NCBI RefSeq assembly: GCF_001895145.1 | Contig: NZ_BDIR01000006.1 | Location: 62,001-126,000, forward strand | Source: Arcobacter sp. LA11 | GTDB taxonomy: Bacteria; Campylobacterota; Campylobacteria; Campylobacterales; Arcobacteraceae | DNA length: 64,000 bases | Direction of reading: 5' to 3' | Part shown: in pieces, positions 34,810-43,572 of the stretch | Layout of the letters: the number at the start of each line of letters is the position of its first letter | How positions within the stretch are numbered: the first letter of the stretch is position 1 | The notes under the pieces: model-generated | Database searches by the model: none | What the model saw: only the letters and a program-made list of their open reading frames with translations | What the model was told of the DNA's origin: nothing | Program-made: the position numbers and the translations under genes

Positions 34810-36266
34810 GTATTGAAGTACTTTATATTTTAATATTACTTATACCGTTGCTTACTGCTGTTGGTGTATTAGTATGTCATAAAAACGAAAATATCCGTGA
34901 ATCTGTAACACTTATAGGTGGTGTATCTTTATTTTTAGTTGTTGTTACACTGGCATTTAACTATGACTTTGAAAAAATGGTAACTGTGACATTATTAGAA
35001 CCGTTTCCTGATTTGTCAATTGCATTACGCCTTGAACCATTAGGACTGATATTTGCATTAGTAGCAGGATTTTTATGGCCTGTTACATCTTTATATGCAA
35101 TTGGTTATATGCGTTCACATCATGAAAAAAACCAAACACGTTTTTATACTGCATTTGCCATCTCTATTTTTGCTACAATGGCAATAGCTTTATCAGCTAA
35201 CTTATTAACACTATTTTTAGCTTACGAAATGTTAACACTTTTTACTCTACCATTAGTTACTCATGCAGGAACCGACGCAGCACGTCGTGCAGGTTGGACC
35301 TATTTAGGTATCCTAATGACAACGTCAATTGGATTTTTGCTATTAGCAATTATCTGGACATGGTCATTAACAGGTACACTAGAATTTACTGCAGGAGGAA
35401 TTCTTGCTGGAAAAGCTGAACCTGCTATCTTAGGTGGATTATTATTACTATTTGTTTTTGGTACAGGGAAAGCGGCATTAATGCCATTTCACAAATGGCT
35501 ACCAGCAGCAATGGTAGCACCAACACCTGTTTCTTCTTTACTACACGCAGTTGCGGTGGTAAAAGCTGGTGTTTTCACTATTTTAAAAGTTGCAGTTTAT
35601 ATTTTTGGAATTGACTTAGTTGCTTCACTTGACACTGCTTATTGGCTCTCGTTATTAGCTGGATTTACTATTCTTAGTGCTTCAATTATAGCAATGACAA
35701 AAGACAATCTAAAAGCAAGGTTAGCTTATTCAACAATTAGTCAGTTATCATACATTATTTTAGCTGCTATGTTAGGTGTTGCTACTGGTGTATTAGCAGG
35801 TAGTTTACATATTGCTATGCATGCATTTGCAAAGATTACTCTATTCTTCTGTGCGGGTGCAATCTTAGTTAGTGCTCATAAAACTAAAGTTTCTGAATTA
35901 AATGGTATAGGACGAGCAATGCCAATTACAATGCTAGCATTTTTACTAGCAGCACTTTCAATTGTTGGTTTACCACCTCTTGGAGGAAGTTGGAGTAAAT
36001 GGTTATTGCTACAAGCAACTATGGAAGCACACAATATGGTATTACTAATGGTGTTATTAGTAAGTTCCTTATTAAATTTATTCTATTTAGTAGAAATACC
36101 ATTAAGAGGTTTTTTTGCAAAACCCGTTGATCCAAGTTATAACAGCGGGATCAAAGAAGCACCAAAATTTAGTTTAATTGCAATTTTAATTACAACAACG
36201 GGCTGCCTAGCACTATTTTTCTTGGTTAACCCAGCTTGGAATCTTGTGGAGAAAATATTACCATGA
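34806..36266 (+). CDS. Mrp ND-type antiporter subunit, copy 2
   Basis: 486 residues with the ND family helices: LFLAYEMLTLFTLPLVTHAG (TM5 glutamate) and GTGKAALMPFHKWLPAAMVAPTPVSSLLHAVAVVKAGVF (TM7-8 lysines). Coupled to copy 1 by ATGA and to the next small gene by ATGA. A second proton-channel-like subunit. Confidence 0.9.
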   Translation: MSIEVLYILILLIPLLTAVGVLVCHKNENIRESVTLIGGVSLFLVVVTLAFNYDFEKMVTVTLLEPFPDLSIALRLEPLGLIFALVAGFLWPVTSLYAIGYMRSHHEKNQTRFYTAFAISIFATMAIALSANLLTLFLAYEMLTLFTLPLVTHAGTDAARRAGWTYLGILMTTSIGFLLLAIIWTWSLTGTLEFTAGGILAGKAEPAILGGLLLLFVFGTGKAALMPFHKWLPAAMVAPTPVSSLLHAVAVVKAGVFTILKVAVYIFGIDLVASLDTAYWLSLLAGFTILSASIIAMTKDNLKARLAYSTISQLSYIILAAMLGVATGVLAGSLHIAMHAFAKITLFFCAGAILVSAHKTKVSELNGIGRAMPITMLAFLLAALSIVGLPPLGGSWSKWLLLQATMEAHNMVLLMVLLVSSLLNLFYLVEIPLRGFFAKPVDPSYNSGIKEAPKFSLIAILITTTGCLALFFLVNPAWNLVEKILP

Positions 36267-36601
36267 ATGATAATAAACAATACATATTTGACAACCCTAA
36301 AAATGTAACACTACTAGTAAGAGCACTTTATACTTGTTGTTTTATTCTGTTTGCTATGGATTTAGTTATACATCGACATATTTACCATCCATGGGAAGAA
36401 TTTATAGGTTTTTATGCCTTTTATGGTTGTCTTGCGTGTGTGGTATTAGTACTATTAGCGCGTGAAATGAGAAAACTTGTTATGCGTGATGAAGACTATT
36501 ATGATACTAAAAACGATACAACAAAAGTTGAAAATAATAACCATGACATTGAAAAAAATAAAGAAGAAAAATTAATGACAGGAGAAAAAGTTGATGGATA
36601 G
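36263..36601 (+). CDS. Small two-helix membrane protein of the mrp operon
   Basis: 112 residues from ATG 36263, which overlaps the preceding stop (CCATGA) and has GGAGAAAA upstream; a longer frame from 36236 adds residues inside the previous gene and is unlikely. Two membrane helices (about 19-39 and 50-71), HRHIYHPWEEFIGFYAFYGC between them, and a hydrophilic tail. Not a named Mrp subunit; likely an extra accessory subunit. Confidence 0.7.
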   Translation: MNDNKQYIFDNPKNVTLLVRALYTCCFILFAMDLVIHRHIYHPWEEFIGFYAFYGCLACVVLVLLAREMRKLVMRDEDYYDTKNDTTKVENNNHDIEKNKEEKLMTGEKVDG

Positions 36602-38288
36602 TTTCTTACCAATATTACCATTTTTTATTGCAGCAATTCTAACACTTTTTACTCGTGGAAGCTTGCGTGCTACTATTATGATAGTAACGCCAATTATTGC
36701 GGCTTATGGTATCTACAATCTTGAAGTTGGTCATACATTTAATTTTACACTAATGGGATTTGAACTAGAACCAATAAGAATAGATAAGCTTTCAATGCTA
36801 TTTGGTTATTTATTTTGTGTTGCTGGATTATTAGGTAATATCTATGCTTTATATCATAAAGACACAATGCAACACTTTGCAGCGCAAGCCTATGCCGGTA
36901 GTGCTATAGGTGCTGTTTTTGCTGGAGATATGCTTACTTTATTTATTTACTGGGAGTTAATGGCTTTAACATCATCAGTATTGATTTTTGCTAGAAGAAC
37001 TGATGCCTCACTTCATGCTGGTATTAGATATTTAGCAATACAGATTATATCTGGTTTATTATTACTAGCAGGTATTATCGTTTATTACAACTCAATTGGA
37101 AACTTAAACTTTAATCATATCGGATTAGATGCTCCAGGTGCTTGGTTATTCTTCTTAGCATTTGGTATTAAAAGTGCCTTCCCATTCTTACATAACTGGT
37201 TAACTGATGCTTATCCAGAAGCAACTGAGAGTGGTACAGTATTTTTAAGTTCATTTACAACAAAAGTTGCGGTTTATGCATTAGCAAGATCTTTTGCAGG
37301 TGAAGAAATTCTTATTTACATTGGTGCAACAATGGCCTTCTTCCCAATTTACTATGCAGTAATTGAAAATGACTTAAGAAGAGTATTAACATACAGTCTT
37401 ATCAACCAGATTGGATTTATGGTAGTTGGTGTTGGTATTGGTACAGAGTTAGCCCTAAATGGTGCAGTAGCCCATGCATTTGCAGATGTAATCTTTAAAG
37501 GATTATTGATGATGACGATGGGAGCAGTACTATGGTCAACTGGAGAAATGCGTGGTTCGGAACTTGGAGGTTTATATAAGAAAATGCCAAAAACAACTTG
37601 GCTTTGTATTATAGGAGCTGCTTCAATTTCTGCATTCCCACTATTTAGTGGATTTGTAACTAAGTCTATTATTGTTAGTGCGGTATTAGCAGAAGGTTAT
37701 TATGGAGTTTGGTTAATTTTACTATTTGCTGCAGCTGGAGTATTTCACCATGCTGGTATTAAAATTCCATTCTTCGCATTCTTTGCACACGATTCAAAAT
37801 TTATTGATACAGCAAAAGAGGCTCCCAAAAATATGCTATGGGCGATGAGTCTAAGTGCAGTACTTTGTATTGCTATTGGTTGTTTCCCTCAAACTTTCTA
37901 CTCTTTATTACCTTGGGAAATGGACTATACAGTATATGATACAACACATGTATTAACTCAATTACAATTACTGTTCTTCTCAGCACTTGCATTTGTTTGG
38001 TTGAAATTAGCTCATATTTATCCACCTGAACTTAAATCAGTAAATATTGATGCAGAATGGATATATCGTAAATTATTCCCAAAAGCAATTTATCAAACAA
38101 GTAGTGTTTTTGGTGCATACTATACTAAAATTGAGTGTAAAGTTGAACAATTACTAAATTCGTCTAAATCATCTACTAACAAATTTGTTGGTGCAGATGG
38201 CTTCTTGTCTAACTTTCGATCTCTTGGTGGAATGGTGATGTGGGTTGCAGTGATATTATCTACATCATTGTTTTTATATTATATATAA
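36594..38288 (+). CDS. Mrp ND-type antiporter subunit, copy 3
   Basis: 564 residues from ATG 36594 (a TTG three bases earlier is possible; AGGAGAAAAAG precedes). ND-type helices with LFIYWELMALTSSVLIFARR (TM5 glutamate) and FGIKSAFPFLHNWLTDAYPEA (TM7 lysine), then NDLRRVLTYSLINQIGFM. Contains many AGA codons, unlike the first mrp genes. This third large subunit takes the place of a full MrpA. Ends at a terminator. Confidence 0.88.
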   Translation: MDSFLPILPFFIAAILTLFTRGSLRATIMIVTPIIAAYGIYNLEVGHTFNFTLMGFELEPIRIDKLSMLFGYLFCVAGLLGNIYALYHKDTMQHFAAQAYAGSAIGAVFAGDMLTLFIYWELMALTSSVLIFARRTDASLHAGIRYLAIQIISGLLLLAGIIVYYNSIGNLNFNHIGLDAPGAWLFFLAFGIKSAFPFLHNWLTDAYPEATESGTVFLSSFTTKVAVYALARSFAGEEILIYIGATMAFFPIYYAVIENDLRRVLTYSLINQIGFMVVGVGIGTELALNGAVAHAFADVIFKGLLMMTMGAVLWSTGEMRGSELGGLYKKMPKTTWLCIIGAASISAFPLFSGFVTKSIIVSAVLAEGYYGVWLILLFAAAGVFHHAGIKIPFFAFFAHDSKFIDTAKEAPKNMLWAMSLSAVLCIAIGCFPQTFYSLLPWEMDYTVYDTTHVLTQLQLLFFSALAFVWLKLAHIYPPELKSVNIDAEWIYRKLFPKAIYQTSSVFGAYYTKIECKVEQLLNSSKSSTNKFVGADGFLSNFRSLGGMVMWVAVILSTSLFLYYI

Positions 38289-38308
38289 TATTCACAAAAG
38301 TATACATG

Positions 38309-38345
38309 GGATTATAATTCTATATTAGAGTTATAATCCTTCTTA
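38309..38345 (+). terminator. Terminator of the mrp operon
   Basis: 13-base arms GGATTATAATTCT and AGAGTTATAATCC (one G-U pair) with a 5-base loop, then TTCTT. Confidence 0.75.
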
Positions 38346-38377
38346 TAATTAAAAAACCTCTATTTAAAGAGTTTAAT

Positions 38378-38435
38378 TTGTCAAGAGAATGTTAAGAAAA
38401 ACTACCTTGTAAACTTGACAAAATATAATTATAAT
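38378..38435 (+). promoter_or_regulatory. Response-regulator-type promoter, copy 3
   Basis: TTGTCAAGAGAATGTTAA (38378-38395), CTTGACAA around TTGACA (38415-38420) at the same 37-base offset, and TATAAT (38430-38435) at the same offset from TTGACA as in copies 1 and 2. Lies downstream of the mrp operon. Confidence 0.7.
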
Positions 38436-38441
38436 TACACT

Positions 38442-38520
38442 CTTAATAAAGTGTTTCTTAGTACGAAATAGTAAAAATTTGACTAAAACTGATTTTGTTT
38501 ATTTTGTACTAGGAATTTTT
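38442..38520 (+). ncRNA. Candidate short RNA with terminator hairpin
   Basis: About ten bases after copy 3's TATAAT comes a long stem CTTAGTACGAAATA / TATTTTGTACTAGG (38457-38470 and 38500-38513, with G-U pairs) then AATTTTT. This fits a short terminated transcript of some 75-80 bases or an attenuator. No ORF inside. Hypothesis only. Confidence 0.4.
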
Positions 38521-38647
38521 AACTCTTAATCTCTAATAGCAATTTTGTTCTATATATTAAATCCTTTTTATTCTATACTTAAAAGAAGAATACAAAATGT
38601 TTTTAAGCAGCATAAGATGTGAAGCCTTAATATTTTGCTAAATACTT

Positions 38648-38740
38648 ACAATTATATCAACAACTTTTGCAAGGACTTTAACTATAATTGCAGTAAAAAT
38701 ATTCAAAAAGAAAGAGAAAATTGAGCAATACTCAGACTAA
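38648..38740 (+). pseudogene. Remnant of an EamA transporter 3' end
   Basis: The frame at 38648 reads TIISTTFARTLTIIAVKIF and a basic tail ending in TAA at 38738-38740. Compare the EamA gene's last residues, GTILTIIAVKIL: the DNA is also close (TTTAACTATAATTGCAGTAA present in both). Further upstream, AATAGCAATTTTGTTCTATA near 38536 matches the araC promoter region near 27500. Suggests a decayed copy of the araC-eamA segment. Confidence 0.5.
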
Positions 38741-39926
38741 AAAATTAAATACCCTTACTTTATCAGGATTGATAATAGGCCCTATTTTAGGTTCAGGAGT
38801 TATTTTATTACCACCACTTTTATATAATATGATAGGAAGTTTTTCACTTGTTATTTGGGCAAGTATTCTAATTCTTGGATTTATTTTTGCACTTATATTT
38901 GGAAAACTAGCTATTTTATATCCAGGAGATGGAGGAGTTAGTCTTGCAACAAAAGCAGCAATGGGTAAGAAATATCAACTACTAACTTCATTTTATTTAA
39001 TCTGTGCCGTCTTTTTTGGTCCAGTTGCAGTTTTATTAATAGCAGCAGAATTTATACAAGAATATTTTCCAAATACATCTTTAGTGACATTAGGTTTTTT
39101 TATTTATTTAATTACATATATTTTACTTCTAATAAAAATAAACTTTTTAGGAAAGTTAATGCTAATAGTTACCTCAGCTATTACTTTAATATTTTTTATT
39201 TCAAGTATCAATATATTGCTAAATACACAAGATTTTACTTTCTCAATGCCTCTTGTTTCATTAAAAGAAGTAGGATATTCATTTTTATTAATCTTTTGGG
39301 CAATAGTTGGATGGGAAGTTATAGGTAATTATTCAAATGAAGTTGACAATACAAAAACATTGACAAATGCGGTAATTTTTTCAGCAATTATAGTATCTCT
39401 TGTTTATATATTAATTACACTTGCAATTTGTTTTGGTGAATTTGAAAATAAAACAACAGAAAACTTCAAACTTGTATGGTTAATAGAACCTATATTTGGT
39501 CAATTTTCATCTATTTTACTATCTTCTATATCTACTATTTTATGTGTAGGAACTCTTATACTTTTTGTAGGAGGTGTAGCAAGATTGATATCTTCTTTAG
39601 AGCTTACAAAATTCACATCAAAAGTTACTAAAACAAGAGTACCAATAGGTGCATTAAACTTTTTATCAATTATTTATATGATAACTCTTTTATTAGTATA
39701 TTTAAACTATCTTACTTTAGATAATTTAGTTGCCTTTGCTGATGGTTTTTTTATTGCAAATGCAATTATAGGACTAATTACAGCTATCAAGCTTTTTGAA
39801 AAAGGTTTTTTAAAAACTAGTGCTATTTTACTAACTTTAGTATTTTCTATTATTCTTTTGTTTTCAAATATCTTTATCTTGACAACTATTATTGGATTAT
39901 TTATCTTTACTTATATAAAAAAATAG
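38721..39926 (+). CDS. APC-family amino-acid transporter (YjeH-like)
   Basis: 401 residues, 12 helices; LTLSGLIIGPILGSGVILLPPLLY is the APC entry motif and GDGGVSLATKAAMG follows. YjeH exports methionine and branched-chain amino acids; that role is an inference. TTG start 38721, with weak AAAGAGA; it overlaps the EamA remnant. A Y-A terminator-like AT hairpin follows. Confidence 0.82.
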   Translation: MSNTQTKKLNTLTLSGLIIGPILGSGVILLPPLLYNMIGSFSLVIWASILILGFIFALIFGKLAILYPGDGGVSLATKAAMGKKYQLLTSFYLICAVFFGPVAVLLIAAEFIQEYFPNTSLVTLGFFIYLITYILLLIKINFLGKLMLIVTSAITLIFFISSINILLNTQDFTFSMPLVSLKEVGYSFLLIFWAIVGWEVIGNYSNEVDNTKTLTNAVIFSAIIVSLVYILITLAICFGEFENKTTENFKLVWLIEPIFGQFSSILLSSISTILCVGTLILFVGGVARLISSLELTKFTSKVTKTRVPIGALNFLSIIYMITLLLVYLNYLTLDNLVAFADGFFIANAIIGLITAIKLFEKGFLKTSAILLTLVFSIILLFSNIFILTTIIGLFIFTYIKK

Positions 39927-39942
39927 TTTTTTCTATTTTTTT
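39917..39942. terminator. AT-only hairpin between convergent genes
   Basis: AAAAAAATAG / CTATTTTTTT with a TTTTTT loop; covers the APC stop codon. Bidirectional use possible. Confidence 0.6.
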
Positions 39943-41255
39943 ATATCTTTTAAAAGTTTATTAAATTCTTTTGAGTTTCGTAATAAAGTTTCTCCAGCTT
40001 GGACTAATTCATCAACTTTCTCAGGTTTTAATTCTAAAGAAGTTTTAGTTAATGAAAACTTTTTAGCTTGTTCTTTGGGAAGTTGATTAAAGTTTAACTC
40101 TATTAAGTAAAATTCAATTGCATTACAATCTTTTTTATTATCTGTACATCTAACTTCATTTACTTGCTTTTCCCAGGTTTTAAAAGAGTTACTAACTAAA
40201 TCTAAAGTATCGGTATTATATCTTTTAAGTTGAATTGTACTTACAGCACCAACTGTAGTTTCAATATCAGGAGCTATTTCTTGTTTTGCAATCTTTGGAT
40301 CTAAAGCATCTGAAGCATTTACAACTACAATGGCTACTTTTCTACTATTTGGTATACCAAAAACTTTCATCACTTTTAAAAAATCATTATCTAGCTCTGA
40401 AACTATATGAAAGAGTGAACGAATACCAAGATTATCTGCAATTCCTCCATCTACTAAATGTACATAAGGAAAATTTTCTTTATCTTGATAAGCTCTTACA
40501 TTTAATGATTGTCTATCTTTATGACTCAATAACTTTTTTGATTTTCTTTTTTGATAAAAATATGGGATACATCCAGAATAATTTTTTAAAGTTAAAGGTG
40601 AAAATAAAACAGGTACAGCAGACGAAGCAGTAACTGCACGACCTATTGGATAAGTATCTAGATCAGAACATATTCTATGAAAATTATCGTGTGTAAAAGA
40701 AAAAGCATTTCCAGTTGAAAGATCAGTTGCATTTATAATAATTTTTGGTCCATCTTCTCTTAAATCACCAAAAGTTTTTTTACCGAAAATCTCTTCTTCA
40801 TATAAAGAAGCTACATAATCACTTCTATTTGAAAATGATAAATCAAACCAATTAAAAGGGTTTACAAAAGTATCAATAAGTCTTGTTTGTATTGGTTTTT
40901 TTAAAAACTTCTCTTCGAAATCTTCAAATATTTGCTCTCCATAAAGTCCATAATAAGCAGATGTAAAACTTCCACCTGAAACAGACGAGATAACATCAAC
41001 TTCATCCAATAAGTTTTGACGTCTAAGCTCTTTTAAAACACCATAAGAAAAAGATGCTGCTCTTGTTCCTCCACCTGAAAAAGTTAGTATCAAAGATAAA
41101 TCATCAGTATTTTTTAGGTTTTTCGATACTTTATATATATTTCCTTTTTTATTAGTTATTGGTTCATTAAAAATTGGTGCCTTCGTTGTACATGCAGTAA
41201 ACATCATGATTGGGATAAGATACATTAAAATATTTCTAAATAAAACTAACTTCAA
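39933..41255 (-). CDS. Patatin-like phospholipase, putative lipoprotein
   Basis: 440 residues. A lipobox-like FTAC at about Cys22 suggests lipid anchoring. Patatin domain: oxyanion glycines in SGGGTRAASFSYG, nucleophile Ser in SSVSGGSFTSAY (the Gly before the Ser is replaced by Ser, a variant seen also in cPLA2-like types), catalytic Asp in VDGGIADNLG. Acyl hydrolase acting on membrane lipids; surface or periplasmic location. Single gene. Confidence 0.85.
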   Translation of the reverse strand: MKLVLFRNILMYLIPIMMFTACTTKAPIFNEPITNKKGNIYKVSKNLKNTDDLSLILTFSGGGTRAASFSYGVLKELRRQNLLDEVDVISSVSGGSFTSAYYGLYGEQIFEDFEEKFLKKPIQTRLIDTFVNPFNWFDLSFSNRSDYVASLYEEEIFGKKTFGDLREDGPKIIINATDLSTGNAFSFTHDNFHRICSDLDTYPIGRAVTASSAVPVLFSPLTLKNYSGCIPYFYQKRKSKKLLSHKDRQSLNVRAYQDKENFPYVHLVDGGIADNLGIRSLFHIVSELDNDFLKVMKVFGIPNSRKVAIVVVNASDALDPKIAKQEIAPDIETTVGAVSTIQLKRYNTDTLDLVSNSFKTWEKQVNEVRCTDNKKDCNAIEFYLIELNFNQLPKEQAKKFSLTKTSLELKPEKVDELVQAGETLLRNSKEFNKLLKDIKK

Positions 41256-41325
41256 TTATTTTTCCTATTAATTTTTTCGTACTTTATCATAAATATAATT
41301 ATTTTAATATTTTATTTATAATTCA

Positions 41326-41445
41326 CTATTTTTTTACTCCAAAAAATGGTGAATATAATACAATAACAAAACCTATGATTAACATTAGCGAAAACATAAA
41401 ACTAAATATAATAACAATAGCCATAGGATCCCACATGAATCTGCT
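41326..41445 (-). pseudogene. Decayed copy of the RND pump 3' end
   Basis: On the minus strand the bases read SRFMWDPMAIVIIFSFMFSL, then MLIIGFVIVLYSPFFGVKK and TAG, closely matching the last 38 residues of the intact pump at 43573 (GLMWEPMAIAIIFGLIFS onward, ending FFGVKK). No upstream continuation is seen. The fragment lies on the other side of the chemoreceptor gene in the same orientation, so a duplication followed by decay is likely. Confidence 0.75.
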
Positions 41446-41600
41446 ATTTAACAATATTTGGAAAATAACAGAAAACTCTTTTCTCTTATCTAATATCTAC
41501 TTAATTATTATTTATTTGCCAAGTCTAATATAATCAATTAATATATATTTTTAAAATAATCATATATGATTATTTTATATCTTCACAAAAGGGTCTCATC

Positions 41601-43523
41601 ATGTTAAATAATTATAATATAACAACAAAAATAATTGCAGCAATGGTATTTATAATTATAGGAATGAGTATAATTTCCATATCCTCTTATTTAGGTTTTA
41701 AAAAAATAGGTGAAGAAATTGAAGAAATTGCTGAATACCAAATTCCAATTAGTACTCTTATTATTGAAGTTGAAAAGGATATTTTAGAAGAAGAAATTCT
41801 TACTTTAAGATTTATAATTGCAGCAAAAGACATTCTTAGTGAGCAATTTAAACTTATTGAAAAACATGTATTAAAGCTAGAAAAAGAAACTGAAGAGATG
41901 ATTACAAAAGCCAAAAATGAGGTATATAAAGCCGTAAATCATAATGTAGATGAAGAAACAAAAGGTAACTATAAATACTTTTTGAAAGAATTAATTATTT
42001 TGGAAAAAGAGCAATTAATATATAAAGAAATGTTAATTAAATTAGATACTGATGTTAAACTCCCCAATTATAAAAATCTTCAAGAAGATACAATCAAACT
42101 ACAAAAACAATTAGAAAAAATGAGAAAATCTATTATAAAACTAGTCCATAAACTTGAAAATTTTTTAATAACATCAACAAAAAATACTGAAGACGATGAA
42201 AGAGAAGCTCTTTTAACTATAGAAATAATTTCTATAATTGTTTTAATAATTTCAACTATTATTTCAATAATCTTAAGTAAATTTATAAAAAACTCTATTA
42301 AAAATTTCCAAGAAGGATTATTAGATTTTTTCAAATATTTAAACAATGAAACAGAAACTGTACATTTTTTAGATGAAAGTAAAAATGATGAAATAGGTGA
42401 CATGTCAAAAATAATAAATAAAAATATTGAAAGTATTGAAAAATGTTTTGAAGAGGACAAGAAAGTTATTCAAGACACAGTAGTAGTCTTAAGTAGTTTT
42501 GAAAAAGGAGACTTAACAAAAAGAGTAAAAGCAGTTACTTCAAATAAATCTTTATCTAATCTAACAAATCTTTTAAATAATATGGCACAAAAACTTGAAG
42601 AAAATATTGAAAATATTTTAAATGTATTATCTGAATATGAAAATGAAAGATATATAAATGAAGTAGATATAAATGGTCTAAAAGAACACTTCTTAAAACT
42701 AGCAAATGGCATAAATTCCCTTGGTAGTAGTATTAGTAATTCTTTAATAGAAGGAAGAGAAGATGCGTATAAATTACAAAACTCATCTTCGCATTTGAAA
42801 AATAATATGAACGATCTATCTCAGTCTTCATTAAATGCAGCAACATCACTTGAAGAAACTGCAGCTGCATTAGAAGAAATCACAAGAACTATGTCTAGCA
42901 ATACCAATAATATTGCAAAAATGAATGAATACGCAACCCAAGTTTCAAATACTGTTAAAAATGGTGAGATTCTTGCAAGTGATACAATGAATGCTATAGA
43001 TGAAATAAATGAGCAGACAGAAGCTATAGCGGAGGCTATAACAGTAATTGATCAAATAGCATTCCAAACAAATATTTTATCACTTAATGCAGCAGTTGAA
43101 GCATCAACAGCAGGAGAAGCAGGAAAAGGTTTTGCAGTAGTTGCAGGGGAAGTTAGAAATTTAGCCACAAGATCAGCTGAAGCGGCAAAAGAAATAAAAG
43201 CATTAGTTGAAAATGCTACAATAAAAGCAAATGCGGGAAAAGACATTTCAAAAACAATGCTTAATGAATATAAAAATCTAAACAATGATGTTAAAGAAAC
43301 TGTAGAGTTAATTAAAAATGTTGATGATGCTTCAAAAGAACAACAACTTGGAGTAGAACAAGTAAATGATGCAGTAGCAACACTAGATAGACAAACTCAA
43401 CAGAACTCTTCTATTGCTACAGAAGCAAATAGCATTGCAGATAGTACATATCAATTATCAAACAAAATTCTTGAGAACGTTAATGAAAAAGAGTTTAAAG
43501 GGAAAAACAATAAGGTGAATTAA
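41601..43523 (+). CDS. Methyl-accepting chemotaxis protein
   Basis: 640 residues: TM1 about 10-30, a periplasmic four-helix ligand domain, TM2 about 203-226, HAMP-like region, and the conserved signalling tip [20 protein letters not shown] (about 470-489) with flanking methylation helices. Start ATG preceded by AAAAGGGTCTC. Ligand unknown. It lies between a pump relic and the intact second RND operon. Confidence 0.93.
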   Translation: MLNNYNITTKIIAAMVFIIIGMSIISISSYLGFKKIGEEIEEIAEYQIPISTLIIEVEKDILEEEILTLRFIIAAKDILSEQFKLIEKHVLKLEKETEEMITKAKNEVYKAVNHNVDEETKGNYKYFLKELIILEKEQLIYKEMLIKLDTDVKLPNYKNLQEDTIKLQKQLEKMRKSIIKLVHKLENFLITSTKNTEDDEREALLTIEIISIIVLIISTIISIILSKFIKNSIKNFQEGLLDFFKYLNNETETVHFLDESKNDEIGDMSKIINKNIESIEKCFEEDKKVIQDTVVVLSSFEKGDLTKRVKAVTSNKSLSNLTNLLNNMAQKLEENIENILNVLSEYENERYINEVDINGLKEHFLKLANGINSLGSSISNSLIEGREDAYKLQNSSSHLKNNMNDLSQSSLNAATSLEETAAALEEITRTMSSNTNNIAKMNEYATQVSNTVKNGEILASDTMNAIDEINEQTEAIAEAITVIDQIAFQTNILSLNAAVEASTAGEAGKGFAVVAGEVRNLATRSAEAAKEIKALVENATIKANAGKDISKTMLNEYKNLNNDVKETVELIKNVDDASKEQQLGVEQVNDAVATLDRQTQQNSSIATEANSIADSTYQLSNKILENVNEKEFKGKNNKVN

Positions 43524-43572
43524 AAAACTCACCTTATTTATACATACTCTCTTAAATATATTATAAAACTCA

